Shown here: positions 38,171 through 47,987 of the stretch, in pieces
How positions within the stretch are numbered: the stretch's first letter is position 1
Layout of the letters: every line of letters starts with the position of its first letter
From: Platanthera guangdongensis
Taxonomy: Eukaryota > Streptophyta > Magnoliopsida > Asparagales > Orchidaceae
Direction: 5' to 3'
NCBI GenBank assembly: GCA_039583875.1
Contig: CM077150.1
Coordinates: 187,926,375-187,990,374 of the forward strand
DNA length: 64,000 nucleotides
The notes under the pieces: model-generated
The model's database searches: none
What the model was told of the DNA's origin: nothing
The model's input: the letters and a program-made list of their open reading frames with translations, nothing else
Position numbers and translations under genes: made by a program

Positions 38171-40072
38171 TGTAACGCACCGAAAATCGTTATCGAGCTG
38201 GTCGCGTCCAAAAATAATTTTGGTGCCTGTATAGGGGTACACGGCCTAGGACACGGGCGTGTCCAAGGCCGTGTCTGGCGTGGTGTTTTGGCCGTCTACA
38301 TCCCGAGAAGGACACGACAAGAAACACGGCTGAATGACACGGGCGTGTCATTTGACACGGGCGTGTGCCTACCCGTGTCAGTACCCGTGTTCCCTATAGT
38401 CGTGACGGTTGGCGTGATGGTTATTCGTGACACGCGTCCGGTCACGGGCGTGTCCAAGACCCGACACGGGCATGTCAGGTTGAGACACGGGCATGTCTTG
38501 CCCGTGTGGTTTTTCTGCGTTCGACAATCGTGCCAGGATCGAGGCACACGGCCTGGGACACGGCCGTGTGCGAGGCCGTGTTCGACCCAGGTTTGAGGAT
38601 TTCTGTGCAGATCTGAGCCGTTCGTTTTCTTTAATTAAGATCTGACGGCCCAGGCGTGTTCCTACTCTGTTAAAGCCGGGAATGGTGGTTTAACTCCTCA
38701 TTTCTCCCTTAAGCATTCTCTTTCCAAGAAGTTAGAGCAAGGAGGAACAAGGAGGAGGATTCCGGCCGCCGGCGGAGCATCAGAGGACTGTTTAGAGAAC
38801 CGAGAGCGGATCCGTAGAGGAAATCCCGTTGCGAAGACTTCTATCAGTGTATTTTTCCCATGGCGCAAAAGCGTACTACAAGGGTAACGATTCTCTTCTT
38901 GAGCATGTGAAGCTCTCTTCCTTTTTGCATAGGGAAACCCGCTCCCGCGAGTGTGCGGCGAGTGTGCGGTGTTCCTTGGAGTTGACGGGAATAATCCCCC
39001 TTGTGTTGCATATAGAGTCCGGAATAGAAGTACGAGTATAGGCATTGTGTCTGAAGCCTACCCGAACATGTTGGTCTGGATCGGTGATGTTGCATTTGTT
39101 ATGATTTGCCGGAGAAGACTCCGTGCTTTGGGTTTTCGGGTTTCTACGCGGTAGATTGCAGCAGGGATCCTTGGGGATTAAATCCAAGGAGCACCCAGAA
39201 AACTGAGCGGAATCGTTGTTCTGCTAACTTGGCGGTCTGGGAACCAGCCTTGAACATAACTGGGTTATGTGATTGTTTGGAAATGGAAGGATCCGAGAGA
39301 AGCTTGGCTCGTGCGTACGTCTTAAGGTGTACTACGCGTTGTGAGCAACGGGCAAGTGGAATCGGACCTGGGCTATGTGGTTCGGTGCAAGAGACCCGAA
39401 AAGGGCACTGGCCGTTGACATAGTCGGGAGCCTTAGACAGTGGTCAGAAAGGCTAAAATGCTCACGTTGTTGCCATCCCGGGGGTGGTGGTGAAGACGCT
39501 GAAGTGACAGGATTCACCGATAATGTGCCCTGAGTGCACGGGGTGTTTAGTCGTGCGAGCCTACACCTGTGGCTAGCATGTTTGGTCGTTATAATTTGGT
39601 CGGCTTTTGGCTGACCGTTGCTTTGTTTGCCACCGTACGGTGGAATGTTGCTTGCAGGTGCTGCGGAGCCGAGTGCCAAATAGCGGGCTGGAGCCCATTT
39701 TGCTGTGCTGGCCATAGAAGGCCAAAACGAATAGTTGTACTTTTTTTGACATGTGTGGCCGGCCTGCGAGCCGATGTATGGAAAACATTATTTAATTAAG
39801 TGAACCTCTGTAAGGCCATAAGGTCGTGTACCTTTCTGTGTATTTGTTTTCATTCCATTTGTAGTGGTGTTGGACATTCATGTTATTTGGATACAAGTTT
39901 GGGTTCTTTTAACTGTTTAAAAGCTTTCGCTAGAATGCTCTGTGTTAGGACAAGTAGTCTTAATTAGATAGTTTGGTTATTCATACGTAACCCTTCCGTC
40001 TGTCGTGGTATATGGTGTTGGGTTCCAGCTGGACCTTCTACTATATGTCATACGACGGATGAGGGTGTTACA
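38171..40072 (+). repeat. 3' LTR of element F
   Basis: A 1902-bp copy of the 5' LTR, lacking about 70 bp near 39583. The ACACGGGCGTGTC palindromes lie at 38248-38600 and the first-exon copy at 38860-38883. It ends GTGTTACA, followed by CACCA. Confidence 0.92.
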
Positions 40073-40077
40073 CACCA

Positions 40078-40711
40078 CTACCGTCTGCTCAATTCTAGTT
40101 CGCTGGGGGCTCTCCAAGATCACCCCCACCCCTAGGGAATGCCTCCCAGAGGCGCCATCCACCTTCACCTTCCATGGGGTCGGACGAGTGAGCTCTTCCT
40201 CCGCCACCTCGATCACATAATCAACCAAAAAGTCGGCCATCGCTTGAGCCTTTATCAAGAGGTGGGGGACGAAGAAGATGTCGAACTCGCTCAACTCCAC
40301 CGACCACTTGGCCAGCCTGCCAGAATGCTCCACCCCCTCAAAGATGTTGCGGAGGGGATGGTCAGTCACTAGTCGGATGGAGTGTGCCTGGAAATAGGGC
40401 CGCAGCCTTCGGGCCGAGATAACCAGGGTGAAGGCCAGCTTCTCCAAGATTGGATATCGGAGCTTGGCCTTCCTCAAGACCCGACTCACGTAGTAAATGA
40501 GGAGCTGCTTCTTCCCCTCTTCTCGAACTAGGACAGAGCTCAGGGCCTCCGCCCCGACCCCGAGATACAAAAATAGGTCCTCCCCCTCCTTCGGCCCTTG
40601 GAGCAACGGATCCTGCTTCAATTGCATCTTGAGGGCCTGGAATGCCTCCTCGCACTTCCTGGTCCACTCGAATTTTGGCCCCCCCTTAGCATTTCGAAGA
40701 AGGGGGAGCAC
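40078..40711 (-). pseudogene. RNase H and start of the second RNase H of element H
   Basis: RNase H pattern on the minus strand: FEWTRKCEEAFQALK, a YVSRVLRKAKLRYP block, LVTDHPLRNIFE, then a PTPWKVKVDGASG start of the archaeal-type RNase H, cut by element F at 40077. The first RNase H has lost its usual catalytic Asp context (YLGVGAEALSSVLV instead of a D-A pattern). The frame differs from the RT upstream. Confidence 0.83.
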
Positions 40712-41879
40712 TTCTCCCCAGCCCGGGAGAGGAACCTACTTAACCCTGCCAGCTTCCCTGTCAGTCGTTGTACCTCCTTTTTATTCCGTGGCGACCCCAG
40801 ATCCACGATAGCCTTGCCCTTATCAGGATTTGGTTCGACCCACGTGGGGGTGAGGAGGTGCCCCAAGAACTTCCCCATGCTGGCCCCGAAGACGCACTTC
40901 AGGGGGTTCAATCGCATCTTGTACTTGCGTAGGGTGGCGAAGGTCTCCTCTAGGTCCTGGAGGTGGGAGTCCACATCCTGACTCTTGATCATAAGATCAT
41001 CTACGTACACCTCGAGGTTCCTCCCCTTCTGTTTTTTGAAAACCCTGTCCATCATCTTTTGATAGGTCGCCCCTGCGTTCTTCTGCACAAAGGGCATCAT
41101 TTATAACAGTAGCACCCATCACCCGTGATGAACGAGACGTTCTTGATGTCCAGGGGGTGCATCCTGATTTGATGATAACCTGAAAATGCATCTAGAAAAC
41201 TCATTACAGAAAAACCAACGGCTGAGTCAAGCAGCGAGTCGATCCGAGACAAGGGATAACAGTCCTTAGGACAAGATTTATTAAGCAAAGATGAGTCGAT
41301 ACACATATGCCACCGGCCGTCTCCATTTTTAACCATGACTACATTGGAGACCCAGCCGAGGTATTGGATCTCGGACACGAAGTCGACCTTGAGAAGCTTT
41401 GCCACCTCCTCTCTGATGGACTCGGCCAGCTTGTCCGCGGTGGACCTCTTCTTTTGTTGGACGGGGCGTGCTCCCGGGTCCAAGTTGAGGCGGTGGCAAG
41501 CCACGTCCGCGTCAACCCCCAGCATCGCCGCGACGCTCCATGCGAAGATGTCCACGTTCTTCTGGATGCATGCCAACATCCTGCCTTTAGCCTCTGGGGT
41601 CAGCCCTCCTCTGACGCGGACCTTCTCCACCCTGCCTTCACGGGTGTGGACCTCCAGCTCCACCACTTCTTCCGCAGCTTCCAACCGGGACTGCTCCCCC
41701 CATTCTTCTACATCCCTCTCCTCTGGGACGAGGACCTCCGCCTCCACCTCTTCCTCCACGGCCATCGCCTCGGCTGACTCCTCCCGATCTCCTCCTGCCA
41801 CCTCAACCTCGGCGCAGCTCTCCGCTTCCAGCTCCTCCCTGCCAACTTCCTGCTCTGCCTCCTCCATCCTTCGCTCCAT
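40618..41879 (-). pseudogene. Reverse transcriptase of element H
   Basis: Minus strand. An acidic linker (Glu/Ala/Val-rich, 41879-41600) precedes RT. Motifs: PVQQKKRSTADK, NVVMVKNGDGRWHMCID, SFLDAFSGYHQI, then after a stop at 41097 VQKNAGATYQKMMDRVF and the active site YVDDLMIKS (about 41010). Stops and frameshifts break it. Confidence 0.86.
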
Positions 41880-43406
41880 CTCCTCGGCCCCCTCTTGTCA
41901 AGAGATGGAGTTCACGGCAGTGACGTAGCATTCCCGCGCCACCTTGGGGTCCCCCCTGAAACGGACCTGGATCCCCTCGGTATTGAACTTTAAGCACTGA
42001 TGGAATGATGATGGGACACAGCGGAAGGCGCTGATGAGTGGCCTCTCGAATATGGCGCTGTAGCTGCTGGGGGCATCCACGATGACGAACCTGCAGTTCC
42101 TGGACTGCCCCCCCCAGGGTGACATGGAGCCCCACTCCTCCTTCTACCTCCTTCCTCTCCCCCAAAAATCCGAACAAGGGCCCATCTGAGGCCAACACCC
42201 TCTTCGCCTCCACCTTTATCGCGTCAAACGCCTTCTTAAAGATGACGTTGATGGTGCTTCCGTTGTCGACAAGGATCCGGGAGACAGAAAAATTTTCGAT
42301 GGCTGTCTGGATGACCAGCGCATCGTAAAATGGATCCTCATGATTCGGTATATCGCTCCTCGAGAAGGTGATCCTCTCTTCTGGGGGTGGGGTTTGGGAT
42401 GTGGAGCGAACGCTCCGGCAATACATGGTATGGAGGCTCGCCCTCCGGGAGGCCTCTACCCCCACCCCCCAGTGGATCACCCCGATCCCTCCTCGGGTCC
42501 CGACGTCCACCCAGTCTTCACAACGGTCCTCCTCCGCCCGAGGCAGGACCTCCTCGATCCTCACTTCCTGGCGCCCCTGCTGCTGCTGCTGCTCCTTGTT
42601 TCCCCTCATTTTGAGGAACTCCAGGCATGTGGTTGTGGCGTGCCCTTCCTCCTGATGGAAGTCGCAGTAGGGCAACTCCACCCTAACTTCTCTCCTCCTC
42701 CTCCTTGCTACTCTCCTCCTCTCTCGTATGGCTATGGCCATAGCCTGTTCTTGATCGGGGAGTCGAGGCCTCTGGGCCTGCCTCCAGCCAGGGGGTGGAA
42801 TTGATCCTGCCCCCCTTGATGGTGGTCCCTTCCTTGATACCATCTCTGTAGCCCCTACCCTTGCCACTCGGGCATCCAACCCAGCCGACGGTCGGGCTCC
42901 TAACGCCCCCACCGGGGCTGCTGCTGCCCCTGGAGCTGCCCCTGGAGCTGTCTCTGCTCCCTCTGTCGGGGCTCGACTCTCCTCTCCACCTGCCCTCTTC
43001 TGCCTCTTGGCTCCTTCTCCTCCTCTGTGGCCCACCTGGCCAGCTTCCGGGCGAACTCCGGATTTGACGCCTCCCCGTCAACTTCTCTCGCCTCCCTCTC
43101 CATTAGCTCCTCGTAGGAGAGGGGGCACTCTCTTCAACTCCATCCAGAAGAAACCCTGCTGCAGGCCTAGGGTGAAAGCCATCATCAGACTATGGACCGG
43201 CATCTCCTAGACCTGGGTGACTTCCTCTTGGAATCGGTCGACGTAGCTCCCCAACGTCTCATTCACTCCCTGCTAGATGTGGAACCGTGACTCAAACTCC
43301 TTATTCCTCCTCTTCGAGGTAGTGAACCTCGGCATGAAACCCCGACGCAGGTCCTCGAAGCAGTAGATGGAGCTGGCCGACAGTTGGTGAAACCACTCCC
43401 TCGCCT
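41880..43406 (-). pseudogene. Gag C-terminal part and protease of element H
   Basis: Minus strand, in several frames. From 43401 the Gag continues the block cut at 54821 (REWFHQLSASSIY, then MPRFTT). A Tat-type knuckle CDFHQEEGHATTTC lies near 42690-42610. The protease region shows DALVIQTAIENFSV and LVDNGSTINVI (about 42260). A frameshift at a C-run near 42110 separates the VIVDAPSSYSAIF continuation. The G+C-rich plus-strand reading frames here are shadows. Confidence 0.82.
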
Positions 43407-44040
43407 TGTAACGTCCCGAATCGCTCTAGGCCCCTCGTGTGTGTTTTTGAGTCAGGAGGGTTGACTCGAGTCCTGAGAAGTGCAGGGAATTGGACTGCAC
43501 TTGTGGAGAAGTGGAGAAATCAGTGCAGAGAGACACGGGTAGTGACACGGGTAGCGACACGGCCGTGTCCCTACCCGTGTGCGTCGAGTTGAGCTCGACG
43601 AGGCATGTCGAGATCGGCGAGCCGTGTCGACATCATGTGACACGGGTAGCGACACGGGCGTGTCACTACCCGTGTGTGCCGAGTTACACTCGACAGGCCG
43701 TGTCGAGACTGACGAGCTGTGTCGACATCAGGTGACACGGGTAGTGACACGGGCGTGTCCCTACCTGTGTGTGTCGAGTTCCACTCGACGAAAGGTGTCG
43801 AGATCGACGAACTGCGCGTCGACTTCGACGAATGAACATGACACGGGTAGAGACACGGGCGTGTCCCTACCCGTGTGCTCCAGTCGACGATTTTGATGGA
43901 TCGTCGAGATGCAACCCGAGAAGGACACGGCCAAGGACACGGCCAGGAACACGGTCGTGTCAAATATTGAACCGACATGGAAACTGTCGTTGCCGCTTCG
44001 CCAGGCAGGACACGGCCGTGTCCCTACCCGTGTCACATTT

Positions 44041-44049
44041 TATATATAA
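44041..44049 (+). promoter_or_regulatory. TATA box in the 5' LTR of element G
   Basis: TATATATAA followed by GGGAG lies about 130 bp upstream of the first candidate start codon and directly after the palindrome array. Its counterpart in the 3' LTR is at 52114-52123. Confidence 0.8.
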
Positions 44050-44179
44050 GGGAGAGATAAAACCCTAGCCGTTTTCTTGCTCATTTCATCCCCTAATTCC
44101 TGTGAGAACTCCTGGTGAGAGGAAAAACTGCTGGAGCAAGTTCTACCGGAGGAGATCCGCCATCGCCGTGAAAGAGAAG

Positions 44180-44239
44180 ATGCCGCCAAGAAGAAATACG
44201 AGATCCATGGCCGGAAATGGTGGTACCGCTGGAGCCAAT
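44180..44239 (+). CDS. Candidate gag exon 1 of element G, inside the LTR
   Basis: An ATG at 44180 begins 20 codons, MPPRRNTRSMAG and on, and ends before GTGAGTTT, a good plant 5' splice site. It matches the basic MPPRR-type start seen in Tekay-clade Gag proteins. Joined in phase 0 to the exon at 46169. The 3' LTR copy (about 52254) keeps the frame and the splice site with two residue changes. The proposed intron is 44240-46168. Confidence 0.6.
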
Positions 44240-46168
44240 GTGAGTTTCCTACCCTCTCTCTTGGTGCTAGATCTATAGTTATTTTCCTAGGAGAGACATC
44301 GGCTCAAGAGAGTCTTGATGGAGAGAAGAAGTCTTCTAGGTTTGGCCATGCTAGGACTTGTGTTCTAGATTTTAGATCTCTTCAACCACTCTCTTCTTCT
44401 ATGTGATGATTGAGAATGGTTTCGTGAAGAATATTGGTCTCTTGAGGGTGAATAAGGGAGGAGGTTTTCTAGAATGATTTGGGAAGATCGCCTTGAGGCG
44501 GAAGATGAACCGATGTCGTTCATTCCGCCTTAAGATGCGCGCAGAATCTGTATTCTGCACGCAGCGAGCTTCGTGGCCATTTTTAGTTGTGATATGGCCA
44601 GATCTGGGCTTTAGGATAAACACAAAAGTTGAAGCCCTTGAAAATACCTTTCCAACGAATGGTTGCACGACTTCTGACGAAGTCGGTAGCCACGGGAAAG
44701 TCTAAACGAAAATGGTGTTCAATAAATCCCGTATGCTTCGGGAATCTCCGGTCGAAGTTGCTGTCCAGATTCAACCTGCACCTAAAAATCTGGGCTTAAT
44801 GGAAAATGGATTTTGATTCGGTGGAATTAATAATGCGAGATACTTGGCTTGGCTGAACTCTTATGAGTACTCATTTGTTGCATGATTGAAGTAGTTTATT
44901 AATCAGATTTCATATTATAAAATTGTGAAACAATCTTATTTAAACGAATTGAATTGGTAGAAATTGAAAGATTGATAATTGGGCACTTCATGTTTATATT
45001 ATGACATTATCAAATGGAAAGTGTGTTAGATCTTTATATGCCCACCATGTTATTATTACATTGTCATCATTTGGAAAGTCATATAGATGTATAGATTATG
45101 GCCATGGGTATGATTGGTTAATGAAATGAGTCTAGTAGTCCAATACCTAGAGCGTCGTCTCCCTACGGGTAGTATTGCGAAGGGATGTAAGTGCGGTGTT
45201 GACCGTCACTTGTTTTGGTTGTGTTGTGATAAGGTATGGATGGATGGTTGGGCTGTGTCCTCGTGCTTACTTCTGAGGCCCCTTCCATGTTATGTTAATG
45301 TGGTATTTGCATGTGGTGTGAGTCGACACGCGGTGTCGTAATCCTGGGTTAAGGATAGTGTGGCAGGTCTACGGGCTCGCCAGTCGTCACACCGACGGGA
45401 GTTGGCAGTTAGATTTGGTCGGTTTGGGCTGTGTCCTCGGTGTTCACGTCTCGAGGCCCCTCCGACCATGTGAACGGTTGGGATGTGTCCTCGTGCTTTC
45501 TTCCGAGGCACCTTCCGGGTCACACAAGGACAGTTCGGGCTGTGTTCTTGGTGCACATCTACCCAAGACCCCGCTGGGCCATAGTACGCATGGGCTCCAC
45601 TGTTGTGTTCTTAGCGTTGAAGCGTACGGAGGCCTAGGTGAAGTAGTGTGATACCCGCCTAGTAGTAGAAGTGCCCGTTCTACTGTCACCGCCTGGCCAC
45701 GACGGCTGATGCCTGAGAGGTTAGCTACCTGCTCGAAAAGTGGGAACTATAGTCTGTGTCGACATAACAATTGCATGGGTGAGTCATTGCATAGCATTCA
45801 TAGCATTTCATAACATTGCACAACAAGATCCTCATCGTATAAGTTTGTATGGGCACTCCTATACGATGAGTTACTCTATGTAAACCGATCCTTAACTTAT
45901 AAGTTTGTATGGGCATTCTTATAAGTTAAGTTACTTTCCTGCTGTAGATTTCCTTACACCTGTTGTTATATGATGTTAGCTTGTAGAACTGCTAGATTAT
46001 ACATTATATTCATGTACCTTGCCACCTGCTTATACTCCTTTACTTGCATACATGTTATATACTATACTCTTGTTCCTTTTCTCCGCCCGGTGCCGAGGAG
46101 TCGCCGGGGGAGCGGATGTGAAACCACTTAGTCGTTTCGACTAACGGTTGCTACGTCTTCCTTTTTAG

Positions 46169-46273
46169 GAGGTCACGCCGCAGGTAGAGCAGCCGCAGAC
46201 TACGCAGCAGGACAGCCAGGCCAGGACGACAGGGCCTGATGTGACGGTGCCGTCGATACCGTCGGTTACTGAT
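46169..46273 (+). CDS. Candidate gag exon 2 of element G, inside the LTR
   Basis: Follows CTTCCTTTTTAG and runs exactly 35 codons (EVTPQVEQPQTTQQDS and on) to ACTGAT before GTTAGT. Joined in phase 0 to 46779. The Gln/Pro/Thr-rich composition is like the N-terminal Gag region of this clade. In the 3' LTR copy the same block contains a TAG, which would not matter because that copy is not in the gag message. Confidence 0.5.
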
Positions 46274-46586
46274 GTTAGTATTTTGATTACTCTGATGTAG
46301 CCCGTTTGGGCAATGATTAGCTGTACTCTGATATTTTGTAGAAGCATGTTTAGCTTCTCATTATTTCATGTTTTTGGACATTATATACTTAGTGTGGATT
46401 TTGACTTCTCTTGCTTATTTTTTTGGTTGGGTTGGCATTTATATTGATATGGTTGTAGCCGGCGGAATAGCTGTCTTGTGGTACAGGTTAGCCCGTGTGC
46501 TAATGCTACCGCAAGGCGGCTGTTCCTGGCATAAGACTCCTCCTTTGTGCCGTGTTTTGGAATCCGGGGCGGAGGGGTCTTACCAA

Positions 46587-46595
46587 TGGTATCAG
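46587..46595 (+). other. Primer-binding site of element G (tRNA-iMet, short)
   Basis: TGGTATCAG follows the LTR by one base; the match ends there. It falls inside the proposed second intron (46274-46778), so a spliced gag message would lack it. Confidence 0.65.
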
Positions 46596-46778
46596 TTTGC
46601 CACGATCCTCAACTAAGAAGTCATTCAACAATGGTGCCACCCCCGTTTGGTTAGTCAGTTTGGGGACAAACTGACTTAGCGGAAGCAGTGGTGTGTCCAT
46701 ATGTAATTTACATTAAGTTTGTCCAACTTTGACCTTAAGTTTAGCCAACCTGACCACAAATTTGTCGTGTATGTGTAG

Positions 46779-47892
46779 GTTCCACTGCATGTTGAGCCGA
46801 TGGGGGGTACTCCTACCCCTCCCATACCCACTCAGTTCCAACAGTCTGAGTTGGGGCAGACGCTCACCGCCATTCTTGATGCTTTTAAGGCACAGCAGGC
46901 TCCGGTGCAACAACAGGCCCCGAGCTCCAACTGGCTGAGCACCTTCCGGGCTCTCTCCCCTCCAGTCTACCTTGGGACGGAGTCAGCCGTACGTACAGAG
47001 GAATGGCTAGACACGGTACAGGAGTTGTTGGCTGGTATCCGTTGCCCGGCCAACATGACAGTGCCATTGGCAGTGTCCGTCTTGGACTTACATGCGAAGA
47101 GGTGGTGGAAGTCCCTCATGGGCTCTACCTTCCAAGGCCGGATCTACACAGAGATAAGTTGGAGTGAATTCTCGGGTGTTTTCTTGGAGCACTTTATCCC
47201 TACATCGACCCGAGATGAGCTTGAGCAGAGGTTCCTTCTACTAAAGCAGGGATCAAAGTCGGTTACAGAATACCAGCGAGAATTCCAGCATCTCGCAAGG
47301 TTTGAGGATTCTTATGAGTTGGATGACAGAGGTTATGCCAAGCGCTTCTATAAAGGGCTGCGAGATCCCCTAAGGCAGTCCCTTTTGTTTATAGCGGATG
47401 GTAGCTTGGCGGAGATCATTGATATGGCAAAACGATTGGAGGCGGACCACCTGGGATGTAGTAAGAGGCCTGCGGAGGACGTGATGGAAGCCGGCCCAAG
47501 TAATAGAAGGAGGCGAGACTTCAGAGGAGGAAGAGGTTATCAAAGAGGTGGAGGGCGTGTCCACCGAAACTATAGGGTGGAGCATTCAGTTCCGCAGCCG
47601 CCTGCATTGCCTCCACCCCCACAGCCTCAACAATTTCAACAACCTGAAGGGCGTCGTGGTCTGGTGTGCTTCGAATGCAACCAGCCGGGCCACATCCGGC
47701 GTTTTTGCCTGCAGCTATATGGGAACGCCCCTCCTGCTCTCCCTCCTGCTCTCCCTCAAGTAGCTCCATGAGGGCGGGGATATATGCGTGGTCGAGGACG
47801 AGGACCGCCAAGAGGAAACCCCAGACCGGTCCGGGATCAGGTGTACGCACTTGACATGGCGCAGGAACGGAACCCACAAGATGTGATTGCAG
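46779..47892 (+). pseudogene. Gag main exon of element G
   Basis: After TGTATGTGTAG the frame starts VPLHVEP and reaches an in-frame ATG at 46800, which would be the start if unspliced. The Gypsy Gag pattern is clear (PPVYLGTESAVRTEEWL, AKRWWKSLMG, LEHFIPTSTRDELEQ) with a CCHC knuckle CFECNQPGHIRRFC near 47668. A TGA at 47769-47771, where a CGA is likely ancestral in a Gly/Arg-rich tail, interrupts the frame. The exon ends ATTGCAG before GTATGATT. Confidence 0.82.
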
Positions 47893-47987
47893 GTATGATT
47901 TAATTAATTTACATATTTGCATGGTCTAACTTGAATTGATTAGAACTTACTAGCCACTAGCAATAAGTTTTGGTTGTTGGTACTTAG
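47893..47987 (+). other. 95-nt spliceosomal-type intron between gag and protease of element G
   Basis: Starts GTATGATTTAATT, is A/T-rich, ends TTGTTGGTACTTAG. It splits the codon between the Gag tail (DVIA) and the protease start (TVIIGG): removing it gives a glycine, as in the contiguous DVVTG context of element F. Phase 1. Without removal, the gag frame ends at a TAA within it. Confidence 0.75.

Larger units (their letters stand above)
31391..40072 (+). mobile_element. Element F: Tekay-like chromovirus (Ty3/Gypsy) nested in H
   Basis: LTRs of 1973 and 1902 bp surround gag-PR-RT-RNase H-IN-chromodomain. The 5-bp duplication CACCA is at 31386-31390 and 40073-40077. The long LTRs, TGTAACG start and C-terminal chromodomain fit the Tekay/Del clade. 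The coding region holds four stops and a mutated protease motif; the first 250 bp of the LTRs differ at roughly one base in twenty by hand count, so it is clearly older than B, C and D. Confidence 0.92.
43407..46585 (+). repeat. 5' LTR of element G
   Basis: Begins TGTAACGTCCCGAATCGC. From 43532 to 44036 it carries a dense array of ACACGGGTAG, ACACGGGCGTGTC and CTACCCGTGT words, mixed with GTCGAG/CTCGAC palindromes. A TATA box is at 44041. Two candidate gag exons lie at 44180 and 46169. Compared with the 3' LTR it lacks about 146 bp near 44730. The end is TCTTACCA, against TCTTACA in the 3' LTR. Confidence 0.9.

Noticed and set aside
41307..41928. Plus-strand reading frames of 150-200 residues
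   Set aside because: They are the complement of the RT and acidic linker of element H; the protein motifs are on the minus strand.
46368..46616. Hydrophobic 82-residue frame, repeated at 54599
   Set aside because: Lies in the LTR of G between the proposed second exon and the primer-binding site; it has no start context and the two copies differ at the end. The apparent membrane segment is T-rich DNA.
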